From a bacterium (GTDB taxonomy: Bacteria > Patescibacteriota > Minisyncoccia > Moranbacterales > DUUL01): a DNA stretch of 5,166 nucleotides. The notes under the pieces were generated by a model. It ran no database searches, was not told the DNA's origin, and was given only the letters and a program-made list of their open reading frames with translations. The translations under genes were made by a program, and so were the position numbers. Positions 1-5,050 of this stretch are shown here, one piece after another (positions within the stretch are counted from its first letter, which is position 1; each line of letters opens with the position of its first letter). Location: NCBI GenBank assembly GCA_030626045.1, contig DAOUPS010000067.1:1-5166 (forward strand), in the 5' to 3' direction.

Positions 1-75
1 GGATCAACATCGCTTGTTTTCGTGTTAATTGGAGTGGGGATTCTGCTTAATATCTCGAAGTATTCGAAAATATGA
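1..75 (+). CDS. ftsW: FtsW/RodA-type SEDS protein, C-terminal end (partial)
   Basis: The frame starting at base 1 is open from the window edge to a TGA at 73-75 and gives 24 residues, GSTSLVFVLIGVGILLNISK followed by YSKI. A Gly/Ser-rich turn, then a hydrophobic segment ending in GILLNISKY, is the typical end of FtsW and related SEDS proteins, where the last membrane helix follows a GG(S/T)SL motif. SEDS proteins are multi-pass inner-membrane glycosyltransferases that polymerise lipid II for septal (FtsW) or lateral (RodA) peptidoglycan. The motif is what I see; the family is inferred from this short tail. FtsW is preferred over RodA because of LLNISKY, but RodA or SpoVE cannot be excluded. 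The gene converges on the minus-strand gene ending at 138. No clear plus-strand terminator follows it. Confidence 0.72.
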   Translation, partial: GSTSLVFVLIGVGILLNISKYSKI

Positions 76-96
76 ATAAAGGGAAAAAATCAATAA

Positions 97-119
97 GGAG
101 CGAGATTATTTCTCGCCCC
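97..119 (-). terminator. Rho-independent terminator of the 84-aa gene
   Basis: On the minus strand, GGGCGAGA-type bases pair with TCTCGCTCC around a 5-base loop (106-110). The arms are 111-119 and 97-105: nine pairs including one G-U. The stem is followed by a T-rich stretch including TTTTTT (85-90). It lies 19 bases past the TGA of the minus-strand gene. On the plus strand the stem has an A-C mismatch and no T tract, so it would be weak for the converging FtsW-like gene. Confidence 0.7.
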
Positions 120-137
120 GGTTTCAGTTGTAGTGTT

Positions 138-392
138 TCACTCTTGTTTTTTCCATTCGTCAAATAGTGCTTTACGGCGAATGGCTTTCTCGGCTGCTTT
201 TTTGATGTCGTGTAAGCGACCTTCGTCAAGTGCTGAGATAATCTCCTCAGGTCTCATGTCTAGACTGCCAAACTTAGGTTCTGCGCGCAGATAGGCGCCG
301 ACTACAGAATAACGATTATTATTCAGTGCTCGGTGCATACCAAATGAATCAGGATATTCCTCTCTTACTTTCCGTATAAAATTACTATCCAT
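138..392 (-). CDS. Hypothetical protein, 84 aa, small soluble and helical
   Basis: I do not recognise this protein. The ATG at 392 is preferred over an in-frame ATG ten codons upstream (422) because GGAG (400-403) sits seven bases before it and the promoter at 443-471 predicts a transcript starting near 436. From 392 the product is 84 residues with no signal peptide or membrane segment. The N-terminus (MDSNFIRKVREEYPDSFGMH) is charged. The middle (about 25-45) is less regular, with RYSVVGAYLRAEPKFG. The C-terminal half, from RPEEIISALDEGRLHDIKKA on, is a run of likely amphipathic helices rich in Lys, Arg and Glu, ending FDEWKKQE. A dedicated promoter, good RBS and terminator make it a convincing monocistronic gene. 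It is divergent from the membrane-protein gene at 785. The basic helices would suit nucleic-acid or protein binding, but that is a guess. Confidence 0.75.
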   Translation of the reverse strand: MDSNFIRKVREEYPDSFGMHRALNNNRYSVVGAYLRAEPKFGSLDMRPEEIISALDEGRLHDIKKAAEKAIRRKALFDEWKKQE

Positions 393-442
393 GTCCTTTC
401 TCCCGTTTGTTTTGATGTACAAATGTCAGTTATCATTGCTAA

Positions 443-471
443 AATCTAACAAAAAACGGGACAATTGTCAA
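443..471 (-). promoter_or_regulatory. Promoter of the 84-aa gene
   Basis: Read on the minus strand, TTGACA (471-466, perfect -35) and TAGATT (448-443, four of six matches to TATAAT) are separated by exactly 17 bases. The predicted transcript starts near 436, giving a leader of about 44 bases with GGAG placed correctly before the ATG at 392. The -35 overlaps the perfect 10-base palindrome GACAATTGTC (460-469), a possible operator. Confidence 0.72.
460..469. promoter_or_regulatory. Palindrome GACAATTGTC over the -35, possible operator
   Basis: GACAATTGTC is a perfect 10-base palindrome covering part of the -35 of the minus-strand promoter. A one-mismatch version, GACAATGGTC, lies at 674-683 over the -35 of the divergent plus-strand promoter. 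Part of the match is simply the TTGACA consensus, but the shared sequence runs on as AAT(T/G)GTC. Binding by a common regulator is inference only. Confidence 0.35.
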
Positions 472-485
472 AATATTGGTTCTTC

Positions 486-634
486 TGCTCTGGGCCGGTC
501 CGATCTTGCTTGTCCGCCGTATTGGAGGGTAGATCGGACCATTTTGTTTTGGAACTAATGAATCCCGAGTATTCGGGATTACAAACCCGCTCCAACGCAA
601 ATTTGGCGGGGCAGACCAAGCCTGCTCCAGAGCA
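486..634. repeat. Multi-hairpin palindromic element or structured RNA, about 149 nt
   Basis: This segment is clearly richer in GC than its flanks. Four nested or adjacent inverted repeats fill it. The closing helix is TGCTCTGG (486-493) with CCAGAGCA (627-634), eight perfect pairs. Helix 2 is GGTCCGATCT (497-506) with AGATCGGACC (531-540), ten perfect pairs. Helix 3 is AATCCCGA (561-568) with TCGGGATT (573-580), eight pairs with a GTAT loop. Helix 4 is CCCG (586-589) with CGGG (607-610), continued by CCAA (592-595) with TTGG (603-606). Together they form a closed four-helix junction. The ends behave like short terminal inverted repeats, so it may be a small non-autonomous mobile element, for example one mobilised by an IS200/IS605- or REP-associated tyrosine transposase. 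The helix 3-4 sequence reminds me of transposase-associated palindromes in other genomes, but this is recall and not a search. It could equally be a non-coding RNA. I could not match it to tmRNA, RNase P, SRP RNA or a known riboswitch. Confidence 0.55.
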
Positions 635-671
635 AGGTATTTCGAAGCACTCGACAATATGGATGTGCTGT

Positions 672-700
672 TTGACAATGGTCTTGAAAGGTATTAGGAT
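672..700 (+). promoter_or_regulatory. Promoter of the 210-aa membrane-protein gene
   Basis: TTGACA (672-677, perfect -35) and TAGGAT (695-700, four of six matches) are separated by 17 bases. Transcription would start near 707, leaving a leader of about 78 bases. The leader contains the 10-base palindrome AAAGTACTTT (725-734) and a small hairpin, GCGTAC (746-751) with GTATGC (757-762), just before the Shine-Dalgarno site. Confidence 0.7.
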
Positions 701-784
701 GTTTGAAACTTACGTGTTTAAGCCAAAGTACTTTTAAACAATAGTGCGTACATAAAGTATGCGGAAAAGAAAGGAGTCAGGGAA

Positions 785-1417
785 ATGAAAGCAGTCAATA
801 AAAAGAGGTTAAATTATTTGTTCAGCTTTGTAGTGACAATACTGGCCACAATTGGCTTCCTTGATCTTATCTCATGTCCCGAAAAAGGTTTTACGGAGCA
901 ATTACCAGATGTTTATTTTTTCACGTTGCTCTTTATGCCTATCTCTTATGTGTTATTTAGTAACATTCTAACGAGAGAGATCGCTCAAGATTATTTTTTG
1001 ATTAAGGATGGAAGGGTTAAGGGAATTCTTGAATTTCCCAATGTGCTTTGGAGATGGGAGTTCTATTTGTATAGAATTCAGAAATTTCCACGAATCAACA
1101 GAATTTCAATGAATGCGTCTCCTATCACGGAAAATCCCAAAGTAAGGCAAATAAAGTACAATGTTGGTGTTGAAATGAAGAGAGAAATCGCCGCCACGCA
1201 AGCTTTCATTGACAGTAGACTCAGATGGAAAGAAGAGGAATTCATAAAAAGCATTCTTTATGATTTCAATGAAGAGTGCTCAAGAAAGCTTGGTTGGTTG
1301 TTTAATCCTCTTAACCAGGAACAACAGGAACATTTCTTTGGGCTTATTTCCGATTTTCTCAATCCGCGTCTTGCAAAAGTCGGATTGAGTGTTACCAGCG
1401 CGACATTTTCGCTGTAG
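785..1417 (+). CDS. Hypothetical membrane protein, 210 aa, two N-terminal TM segments
   Basis: I cannot name this family. The ATG at 785 follows a strong Shine-Dalgarno sequence, AAGGAG (771-776), by eight bases. Two hydrophobic stretches at residues about 9-30 and 43-62 look like transmembrane helices. They are separated by a short polar loop with one Cys (CPEKGFTEQLPD). The positively charged start (KKR at 6-8) suggests the N-terminus is inside, so both ends would be cytoplasmic. The remaining 150 residues are soluble. Residues 65-110 include FLIKDGRVKGILEFPNVLWR and basic-aromatic patches. From about 122 a regular region (YNVGVEMKREI, then EEFIKSILYDFNEEC) ends in FLNPRLAKVGLSVTSATFSL. That last part faintly resembles the end of an SPFH/prohibitin-like domain, but this is a weak impression. 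The gene is monocistronic, with its own promoter (672-700) and a shared terminator (1439-1466), and is divergent from the 84-aa gene. Confidence 0.8.
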   Translation: MKAVNKKRLNYLFSFVVTILATIGFLDLISCPEKGFTEQLPDVYFFTLLFMPISYVLFSNILTREIAQDYFLIKDGRVKGILEFPNVLWRWEFYLYRIQKFPRINRISMNASPITENPKVRQIKYNVGVEMKREIAATQAFIDSRLRWKEEEFIKSILYDFNEECSRKLGWLFNPLNQEQQEHFFGLISDFLNPRLAKVGLSVTSATFSL

Positions 1418-1438
1418 ATTGCAACATTACACAAAAAA

Positions 1439-1466
1439 ACGGAGTGCCATAAGATGGCATCTCCGT
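1439..1466. terminator. Strong bidirectional Rho-independent terminator
   Basis: ACGGAGTGCCAT (1439-1450) pairs with ATGGCA (1454-1459) plus CTCCGT (1461-1466). This makes twelve pairs with one bulged T (1460) and a 3-base AAG loop. An A tract (1432-1439) precedes it and a T tract (1466-1470) follows, so it works on both strands. It lies 21 bases after the stop of the membrane-protein gene (plus) and 19 bases after the stop of topA (minus), as expected between convergent genes. Confidence 0.93.
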
Positions 1467-1485
1467 TTTTATCTTTTAGAACAAC

Positions 1486-3675
1486 CTATTTTTCAAGTTT
1501 GTGGGGATTGTGATTGGGACAGGTTCTGTCACTGCAACGCACTGGGATCGTTTTTGTGCCTTCCATCATAAGTGCTCCGCATGGCTTATTTCCTTTGTCT
1601 TTGCGAATGTAGGTGCATTTTTTACCCGTGGGCTTGGCTTTGATAGCATATTTACACTCAGGATAGTTGGAACAACCATAGAATATTCCAAAACGGCCTT
1701 TTCGCTCTGTCATTTCTCCTTTTCCGCACATCGGACATTTTACTCCTGTTCTTCTTTTCTCTTCTTCTTTCGGATCGCTTTTTATATACTTGCATTTTGG
1801 ATAATTACTGCAGGCGATGAATTTTCCATAACGCCCTTCTCGCCTGACTAAAGGCGATCCGCATTCCGGACACTTTTCCTTGAGTTGTTTCGGCCCTTCG
1901 ATTTTTTTTCCTTCAATTGTTCGTGCGCCGACACACTCCGGATATTTTGAACAGCTCATAAATTTTCCTGATTTTCCCAGTTTTATGACCATCTGGCTTC
2001 CGCAAATCGGACACTTGAATTTCGCATCGGCCTTTGCCAATGTCGTTATTTTTTTCGCATCCTGCTTTGATCGTACGTCTTTCCGGAATGGCCCGTAAAA
2101 ATTTTTAAGTATTTTTTCATATTCTTTTTTTCCTTCAGCAATATCGTCAAGTGAATTCTCCATCTCAGCCGTAAAAGAATCACTGATATATTTCATGAAA
2201 TGTTTCTCAAGAAAAGAACTAACGACATCCCCTGTATCTGTCGGTTTAAGTGTGCTGTTTATTTTTTCAACATATTCTCTGTTTTGTAATGTTCTAATAA
2301 TGGGGGCATAAGTTGACGGTCTTCCGATGCCGCGTTTTTCGAGTTCTTTAATAAGCCGCGCCTCGGAATAACGCGAAGGAGGTTGAGTTTCTTTCTCTTC
2401 AGAATTAATTTCTAAAAGCGTCAAGGGATCATCTTTCGACACTTTTGGTATTTCAACATCATCCTTTTTAGCCGCCCGATCGACTCTAAGCCATCCGTCA
2501 AACATGATTCTTGAACCGTTGGCATAAAAATTCGGAAGTGAATTGTCTGTGATGTTAGCCGTAATTTTTGTGCGCAAAATTTCCGCGTCTTTCATTTGTG
2601 ACGCGATAGTTCGCCGCCAAATTAAAGAGTAAAGCTTTTTTTGGTCCGGAGCCGACCCCATGTTCTCTTTTACAATATTGGTTGGGCGTATGGCTTCGTG
2701 GGCTTCCTGCGCGTTCTTGCTTTTTGTTTTGAAACTGCGTGCGCTAAAATATTCTTTGCCGAATTGTTTCAAGATGACGCTACGAATGCGATTTTTTACT
2801 TTCTCACCGATATTTACACTGTCTGTCCGCATATAAGTGATATGTCCGGCTTCATAAAGTTTTTGGGCGACGGACATTGTTTTGGACGGAGGAAATCCAA
2901 AGCGGGAACTGGCCGCTTGCTGTAATGTCGACGTTATGAAGGGAGCTTGGGGTGAACGTTTGGCATTCGTTTCTTTGACGTTTCGCACGATCCACGGATG
3001 TTTCTTGCCTTGGTTGACGATCGTACTGACCTCTTTCCGGCTTTTTGGTTTTTTAGAACAAATAAGTTGGAATTGTTTTTTATCTTTGTTCTTAACTTCC
3101 GCTGTGATGATCCAATATGTTTCAGACTGGAAATTTCTAATTTCACGCTCTCGTTCCATGAGAATTCTTAGAGCGGGAGATTGGACTCTTCCTGCTGATA
3201 GCCCATAACGGACTTTTTTCCAAATTAATCCGGAAAGGTCATATCCAACCAGGCGATCAAGCACCCTTCGTGCTTCTTGGGCTTTTCTAAGACGCTGGTC
3301 GATGCTCCGAGGGTGGTTTATGGCATCCAAGACAGTATCTTTTGTAATTTCATGAAAAACAACTCGTTTCGGTTTTTTGAGTTTTGTTGCTTGGGCAATG
3401 TGCCAGGCAATGGCTTCTCCTTCACGATCAGGGTCTGTAGCCAAGATCACGTTTTTTGCCTTTTTGGCCAGATCAGCTATTTCATTGATCACATCTTCTT
3501 TTCCCGGGCTGATCTCATAATGCGGCGCGAATCCGTTTTTGATATCAATAGCCTGCTTATTACTTTTAGGAAGATCACGAACATGACCGACGGATGCTTT
3601 AACGATAAAATCTTTTCCAAGATACCTTGAGATCGTTCTGGCTTTTGCGGGAGACTCAACAATGACGAGGTTCAT
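1486..3675 (-). CDS. topA: DNA topoisomerase I (type IA), 729 aa
   Basis: TopA relaxes negatively supercoiled DNA by cutting one strand through a 5'-phosphotyrosine link and passing the other through. The TOPRIM domain spans about 1-115, with the metal-binding acidic residues E7 (VIVESPAKA) and D81, D83, E85 (ATDPDREGE). SAGRVQSPALR (160-170) is the conserved active-site-proximal motif. The catalytic tyrosine is Y281 in HITYMRTDS, with R283 beside it. NAQEAHEAIRPT (321-332) and GIGRPSTYA (449-457) are further family motifs. Four cysteine clusters follow: C555/C558/C575/C581, C602/C605/C622/C628, C647/C650/C668/C674, and a more divergent C687/C699/C714/C719. All catalytic residues are present. 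The length suits the shorter non-proteobacterial TopA (E. coli has 865 residues). The ATG at 3675 gives the standard N-terminus MNLVIVESPAKA, but no Shine-Dalgarno sequence precedes it. The gene ends 19 bases from the bidirectional terminator at 1439-1466. Confidence 0.97.
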   Translation of the reverse strand: MNLVIVESPAKARTISRYLGKDFIVKASVGHVRDLPKSNKQAIDIKNGFAPHYEISPGKEDVINEIADLAKKAKNVILATDPDREGEAIAWHIAQATKLKKPKRVVFHEITKDTVLDAINHPRSIDQRLRKAQEARRVLDRLVGYDLSGLIWKKVRYGLSAGRVQSPALRILMEREREIRNFQSETYWIITAEVKNKDKKQFQLICSKKPKSRKEVSTIVNQGKKHPWIVRNVKETNAKRSPQAPFITSTLQQAASSRFGFPPSKTMSVAQKLYEAGHITYMRTDSVNIGEKVKNRIRSVILKQFGKEYFSARSFKTKSKNAQEAHEAIRPTNIVKENMGSAPDQKKLYSLIWRRTIASQMKDAEILRTKITANITDNSLPNFYANGSRIMFDGWLRVDRAAKKDDVEIPKVSKDDPLTLLEINSEEKETQPPSRYSEARLIKELEKRGIGRPSTYAPIIRTLQNREYVEKINSTLKPTDTGDVVSSFLEKHFMKYISDSFTAEMENSLDDIAEGKKEYEKILKNFYGPFRKDVRSKQDAKKITTLAKADAKFKCPICGSQMVIKLGKSGKFMSCSKYPECVGARTIEGKKIEGPKQLKEKCPECGSPLVRREGRYGKFIACSNYPKCKYIKSDPKEEEKRRTGVKCPMCGKGEMTERKGRFGIFYGCSNYPECKYAIKAKPTGKKCTYIRKDKGNKPCGALMMEGTKTIPVRCSDRTCPNHNPHKLEK

Positions 3676-3689
3676 AACATAAAAAATTA

Positions 3690-3717
3690 CTTATAATACT
3701 AATCGATCAGGGAGCAA
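3690..3717 (-). promoter_or_regulatory. Possible proximal topA promoter
   Basis: On the minus strand, TATAAG (3695-3690, five of six) lies 16 bases after TTGCTC (3717-3712, half a -35). Transcription would start about eight bases before the topA ATG, giving an almost leaderless mRNA, which would fit the missing Shine-Dalgarno sequence. The -35 is poor, so this is weaker than the site at 3732-3759. Confidence 0.35.
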
Positions 3718-3731
3718 CCCCAATAGACTTG

Positions 3732-3759
3732 ATGATACTCATTTTTTCCATAATGTCAA
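3732..3759 (-). promoter_or_regulatory. Likely main topA promoter
   Basis: On the minus strand, TTGACA (3759-3754, perfect) and TATCAT (3737-3732, five of six) are separated by 16 bases. Transcription would start near 3725, giving a leader of about 50 bases. This implies that topA can be expressed independently of dprA upstream. Confidence 0.7.
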
Positions 3760-3824
3760 AATTGTGTTTTTTGGCAATATGGAAGTGTTTGTTTTTATCC
3801 GTCTTCATTGGAGAAACAGGATAC

Positions 3825-3851
3825 TATGTGCATAAGTGCGCGGAGCTTCAT
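3825..3851. repeat. 27-nt direct repeat, copy 1
   Basis: This stretch starts TATGTGCATAAG and ends GCGCGGAGCTTCAT, and is identical over 27 bases to 3933-3959. Counting one mismatch, the match extends to 31 bases (3821-3851 and 3929-3959). The two copies are 108 bases apart. The last 11 bases of this copy form part of the 5' arm of the hairpin at 3840-3918. Confidence 0.95.
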
Positions 3852-3918
3852 CCGCCAAATCGGTAGAAGATACTACAAATGAATAAATCTTCTTTTGTTC
3901 CGGCGGATTTCGCTCCGT
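3840..3918. repeat. Long interrupted hairpin between the direct repeats
   Basis: Three perfect helices are stacked. CGGAGC (3841-3846) pairs with GCTCCG (3912-3917), ATCCGCC (3850-3856) with GGCGGAT (3902-3908), and AGAAGAT (3865-3871) with ATCTTCT (3887-3893), around a 15-base AT-rich loop. Between the first two helices is a symmetric TTC/TTC internal loop (3847-3849 and 3909-3911). No T tract follows on either strand, so it is not a standard terminator. A competing small hairpin, TCCGTT (3914-3919) with AACGGA (3923-3928), uses the same bases as the outer arm. The second repeat copy can also offer CGGAGC (3949-3954) to GCTCCG. Its role is unknown: possibly a palindromic repeat element, or an mRNA 3'-end stabiliser for dprA. 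Confidence 0.75.
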
Positions 3919-3932
3919 TAAAAACGGAATAT

Positions 3933-3959
3933 TATGTGCATAAGTGCGCGGAGCTTCAT
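3933..3959. repeat. 27-nt direct repeat, copy 2, overlapping the dprA 3' end
   Basis: This is the exact 27-base partner of 3825-3851. Its last four bases overlap the end of dprA, and the TGA stop codon of dprA (3958-3956) is supplied by the repeat. Confidence 0.95.
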
Positions 3960-5047
3960 TTTTTGATGATCATTCCTCCTCCAATATTTTTTATAAAGCC
4001 GCGCAGTTCCAGAAGCGATAAATGAGACGAAAGCTCCGATATATTCACCTTACTTAAACGTGCCAGTGCGTCGATGTGGATCGGCTCAAAAGAAAGACGC
4101 GAATAAATCACTTTTTCGATCTCGTTTTCAAAAGAAGGGCTTGGCGTATTTTCGTTAGGCACAATAAAATTAAGTGCCTCAAGAATGTCCTGAGAGGAAG
4201 AGACCAATTGTGCGCCTTGCTTGATAAGCGAATGCGTCCCGACCGATTTCTCGGAAAAGATACTGCCGGGAATTGCAAAAACATCTCTGTTATGTTCAAT
4301 GGCGTAGCGCGCGGTAATTAGAGCGCCGCTTTTTTTGCCTGCTTCGACAATTAGAATACCGGACGAAAGTCCGCTGATGATGCGGTTCCGAGCCGGAAAA
4401 GTAAATTTTGTTGCCTTTGAAACGGGATGATATTCCGAGATAACTATTCCATCGTGCGCAACAATTTCATCAATAAAACGCTTAGAGGATATACCCCCGC
4501 TTGCTTCAAATATTCCGGCGCCAAGCACTGCAACCGTTTTTCCATGGCAGGACAACGCAGACCTATGTGCGATCGAATCAATACCATGAGCCATGCCGCT
4601 TGTAACAGTTAATCCGGCGCGGGCTATATCGGCAGCAATTTTTTCTGCTGCCAATTTTCCATATTGTGACGGAGCGCGAGGGCCAACGATGCCAACTTGT
4701 TTTGAGGAAAGAATATCAGCATTTCCGACATAAAATAATACGTATGGCGCTGAAGCAATTTCCGAAAGCTGTTTAGGATACAATTCATGTTCTGCTGTGA
4801 TCAGCTCAATGTTATGCTTGCCAAGCGATTCCAATTCTTCTTCCGGGGAAACAGTTTCTCGCAATGAAGAAATTTTTCTTGCGAGTGGCTCTTCAAAGCC
4901 GGCTTTTTTGATAAAATCGTTTTCCGGCGCTTTCCATGCGTTTTCAAATGTTCCGAAAGAGCTTTTGATTTTACGAAAACGAGCCGGCCCAATATCCGGT
5001 AATCGTGAAAAAGCGACACAGTATTTGTAATCTTCAGGCGCGTCCAT
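3956..5047 (-). CDS. dprA: DNA-processing protein DprA (Smf), 363 aa
   Basis: DprA binds incoming single-stranded DNA in the cytoplasm and loads RecA on it during natural transformation. Residues about 8-65 form the N-terminal helical (SAM/HhH-like) domain, with LPDIGPARFRKI at 16-27. The Rossmann-like DprA core runs about 78-293: GIVGPRAPSQYG (119-130), TSGMAHGIDSIAHRSAL (149-165), FPARNRIISGLS (217-228), EAGKKSGALITA (235-246) and GTHSLIKQGAQLV (270-282). Residues about 303-363 fit the C-terminal winged-helix domain. The length is normal for the family. Two motifs are divergent: the usual GSR or GTR is GPR (122-124), and the usual GxGxDxxYP after the VLG strand is replaced by GAGIFEASGG (176-185). 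The ATG at 5047 lies 3 bases after the stop of the upstream gene and lacks a clear Shine-Dalgarno sequence, so coupled translation is likely. The stop codon lies inside a direct repeat. Confidence 0.95.
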   Translation of the reverse strand: MDAPEDYKYCVAFSRLPDIGPARFRKIKSSFGTFENAWKAPENDFIKKAGFEEPLARKISSLRETVSPEEELESLGKHNIELITAEHELYPKQLSEIASAPYVLFYVGNADILSSKQVGIVGPRAPSQYGKLAAEKIAADIARAGLTVTSGMAHGIDSIAHRSALSCHGKTVAVLGAGIFEASGGISSKRFIDEIVAHDGIVISEYHPVSKATKFTFPARNRIISGLSSGILIVEAGKKSGALITARYAIEHNRDVFAIPGSIFSEKSVGTHSLIKQGAQLVSSSQDILEALNFIVPNENTPSPSFENEIEKVIYSRLSFEPIHIDALARLSKVNISELSSHLSLLELRGFIKNIGGGMIIKK

Positions 5048-5050
5048 AAA

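Noticed and set aside
393..422. Upstream ATG adding ten residues to the 84-aa protein
   Set aside because: The downstream ATG at 392 has GGAG at a seven-base spacing. The upstream ATG has no RBS and would start only about 14 bases from the predicted transcript start.
486..634. tRNA, tmRNA or a known riboswitch
   Set aside because: There is no acceptor-T-arm pattern with GTTCRA and no CCA end, and I could not fit it to the consensus of any riboswitch class I know. Only the fold itself is supported.
439..678. 79-residue minus-strand reading frame in the same region
   Set aside because: It overlaps the same hairpins, ends inside the promoter of the 84-aa gene, and has no RBS or recognisable motif.
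465..737. 90-residue plus-strand reading frame over the intergenic region
   Set aside because: It runs through the palindromic element and the plus-strand promoter, starts without a Shine-Dalgarno sequence, and its composition looks unlike a protein. It is better explained as chance in non-coding DNA.
3840..3918. Rho-independent terminator for dprA
   Set aside because: The hairpin has no T tract after it on either strand, and its large internal loops are atypical.
3825..3959. CRISPR array
   Set aside because: There are only two repeat copies, the spacing is about 81 bases, and the space between is itself palindromic. No cas genes are present.
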